Shown here piece after piece: positions 13,276 through 13,802 of a DNA stretch of 13,802 nucleotides. The DNA is taken from the NCBI GenBank assembly GCA_024654415.1, contig JANLHQ010000012.1:1-13802 (forward strand). Direction: 5' to 3'. Position 1 is the stretch's first letter, and the number at the start of each line of letters is the position of its first letter. Source of the DNA: Candidatus Azambacteria bacterium (lineage in GTDB: Bacteria; Patescibacteriota; Minisyncoccia; GWC2-36-17; WO2-46-25). The position numbers and the translations under genes are program-made. The notes under the pieces were generated by a model, which saw only the letters and a program-made list of their open reading frames with translations, was not told the origin of the DNA and did not search any database.

Positions 13276-13304
13276 TTTACAAACATCTGTTTATCTGATA
13301 TACT
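13276..13304 (+). promoter_or_regulatory. Promoter of the cold-shock-domain gene
   Basis: TTTACA 13276-13281, a 17-base spacer and TATACT 13299-13304 with extended TG at 13296-13297. Predicted start near 13311 gives a leader of about 65 bases, A-rich near the start codon and without a Shine-Dalgarno site. Confidence 0.75.
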
Positions 13305-13375
13305 ACTCTGCGTGTCAAAGCACTAAGAGGCATAGTCGAGTTTCTAGGCAAAAAAATAATCAAACAAATAATCAC

Positions 13376-13576
13376 ATGGAAGGAATTATCAAGAAGCTTG
13401 TTATGGATCGAGGATTTGGTTTTATTGCTCGCGATGGCGAGGAAAAAGACCTTTTCTTTCACTCAAAAGAGCTCCAGGGCGTGACATTTGAGGAATTAAA
13501 AGAAGGTGAAACACTTTCTTTTGAGGTCGCAGATGGCCCAAAGGGTCCTAGCGCAGTGAACGTATCGCGCGCATAA
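13376..13576 (+). CDS. Cold-shock-domain protein
   Basis: The 66-residue product matches the size of CspA-type single-domain RNA/DNA-binding proteins. RNP1 is seen as RGFGFI and RNP2 as DLFFHSK; the C-terminal strand reads GPKGPSAVNV, very close to CspA's GAKGPAAGNV. The first-strand aromatic cluster of CspA (KWFN) is replaced by KLVM, so single-stranded nucleic acid stacking may be weaker. It is cytoplasmic and probably acts as an RNA chaperone. The gene is a single transcription unit with its own promoter, 65-base leader and strong terminator, as in other csp genes whose leader controls expression. The start is the only ATG compatible with the fold. Confidence 0.92.
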   Translation: MEGIIKKLVMDRGFGFIARDGEEKDLFFHSKELQGVTFEELKEGETLSFEVADGPKGPSAVNVSRA

Positions 13577-13589
13577 TAACGCCGATTCA

Positions 13590-13626
13590 CAAAAACCACC
13601 CTCCTTATGGGGGTGGTTTTTGTTTT
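13590..13626 (+). terminator. Intrinsic terminator of the cold-shock gene
   Basis: CAAAAACCACCC 13590-13601 pairs perfectly with GGGTGGTTTTTG 13611-13622 around a nine-base loop, followed by TTTT. Confidence 0.92.
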
Positions 13627-13664
13627 ATAAGGAGTGTAACACTTTACAATGGAGTGCCGTCTGA

Positions 13665-13691
13665 ACGTATGTACCAAAAATGTACGTACGT
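13665..13691 (+). repeat. Inverted repeat upstream of the last gene
   Basis: ACGTATGTAC 13665-13674 pairs with GTACGTACGT 13682-13691 with one T-G position, around a seven-base loop. It lies 18 to 44 bases before ATG 13709, in the place of the -35 region, and could be an operator or an RNA hairpin. Confidence 0.5.
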
Positions 13692-13708
13692 CGTAGTATA
13701 GAGATAAT

Positions 13709-13802
13709 ATGGGATTTCACTACAAAAATTTTATAACAGCGGTAGTAATATGTATTATGGCCTTTGGCGGGTTTTTTTCGTTTGTGTATTCTGCGGAGCA
13801 AG
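13709..13802 (+). CDS. N-terminus of a secreted or membrane-anchored protein (3' end outside window)
   Basis: The frame from ATG 13709 stays open to the window end (31 full codons). It encodes a short basic N-terminus (MGFHYKNF), a hydrophobic stretch (about 9-27) and VYSAEQ, which resembles a signal peptidase I site after Ala 29. The mature part is not visible, so no family can be named. A possible -10 (TATAGA 13697-13702) six bases upstream would make the mRNA leaderless. Confidence 0.6.
   Translation, partial: MGFHYKNFITAVVICIMAFGGFFSFVYSAEQ

Noticed and set aside
13649..13696. 15-codon frame between the cold-shock terminator and the last gene
   Set aside because: No ribosome site, low-complexity codons dictated by the palindrome, and no supporting context.
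1..13802. tRNA, rRNA, CRISPR array, prophage, toxin-antitoxin or defence genes
   Set aside because: No cloverleaf-like sequence, conserved rRNA segment, regular direct repeats, integrase, transposase or recognisable defence motif was seen on either strand.

Overview
The window looks like chromosomal DNA of a small-genome bacterium, most likely a Candidatus Patescibacteria (CPR, Parcubacteria-like) lineage. This is inferred from gene style, not from a marker gene: short intergenic gaps, small lysine-rich membrane proteins, a PIF1-type helicase, paired GT4 glycosyltransferases, and many genes whose -10 box lies only 3 to 25 bases before the ATG, so that mRNAs would be leaderless or nearly so. 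TGA is used as a stop, so UGA is not recoded. There is no rRNA, tRNA, CRISPR array or recognisable insertion sequence.

Bases 1-2800: the tail of an interrupted gene, then a glucose-1-phosphate adenylyltransferase (glgC-like), a small alpha-solenoid protein and a small zinc-ribbon-like protein. These three genes have strong AAGGAGG ribosome binding sites. Two of them (glgC and the solenoid gene) are preceded by closely related leader elements, each with a 17-bp-spaced promoter running into a hairpin whose paired bases differ in a compensatory way. This duplicated leader is the most unusual signal in the window.

Bases 2800-5150: a membrane-anchored M14 metallopeptidase converging on a two-gene minus-strand unit (a coiled-coil membrane protein and a membrane protein with histone-H1-like tails). 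Then come a DUF4870/Tic20-like membrane protein on the plus strand and a 21-residue, extremely basic protein with its own promoter and terminator.

Bases 5200-9180: a plus-strand run of PIF1-like helicase with a C-terminal DNA-binding-like helical domain, a cupin, a YgjP/DUF45 metallopeptidase, a TspO/MBR protein and a DoxX-family membrane protein. Gaps are short and only a few internal promoters are visible.

Bases 9200-13802: a good promoter drives two adjacent GT4-type glycosyltransferases (cell-surface glycan synthesis). They are followed by a GlcD/DLD-type FAD-linked oxidase, a cold-shock-domain gene with its own promoter, roughly 65-base leader and terminator, and the start of a secreted or membrane-anchored protein cut by the window end. 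Genes are mostly housekeeping or envelope functions; no single large pathway or defence island is present.
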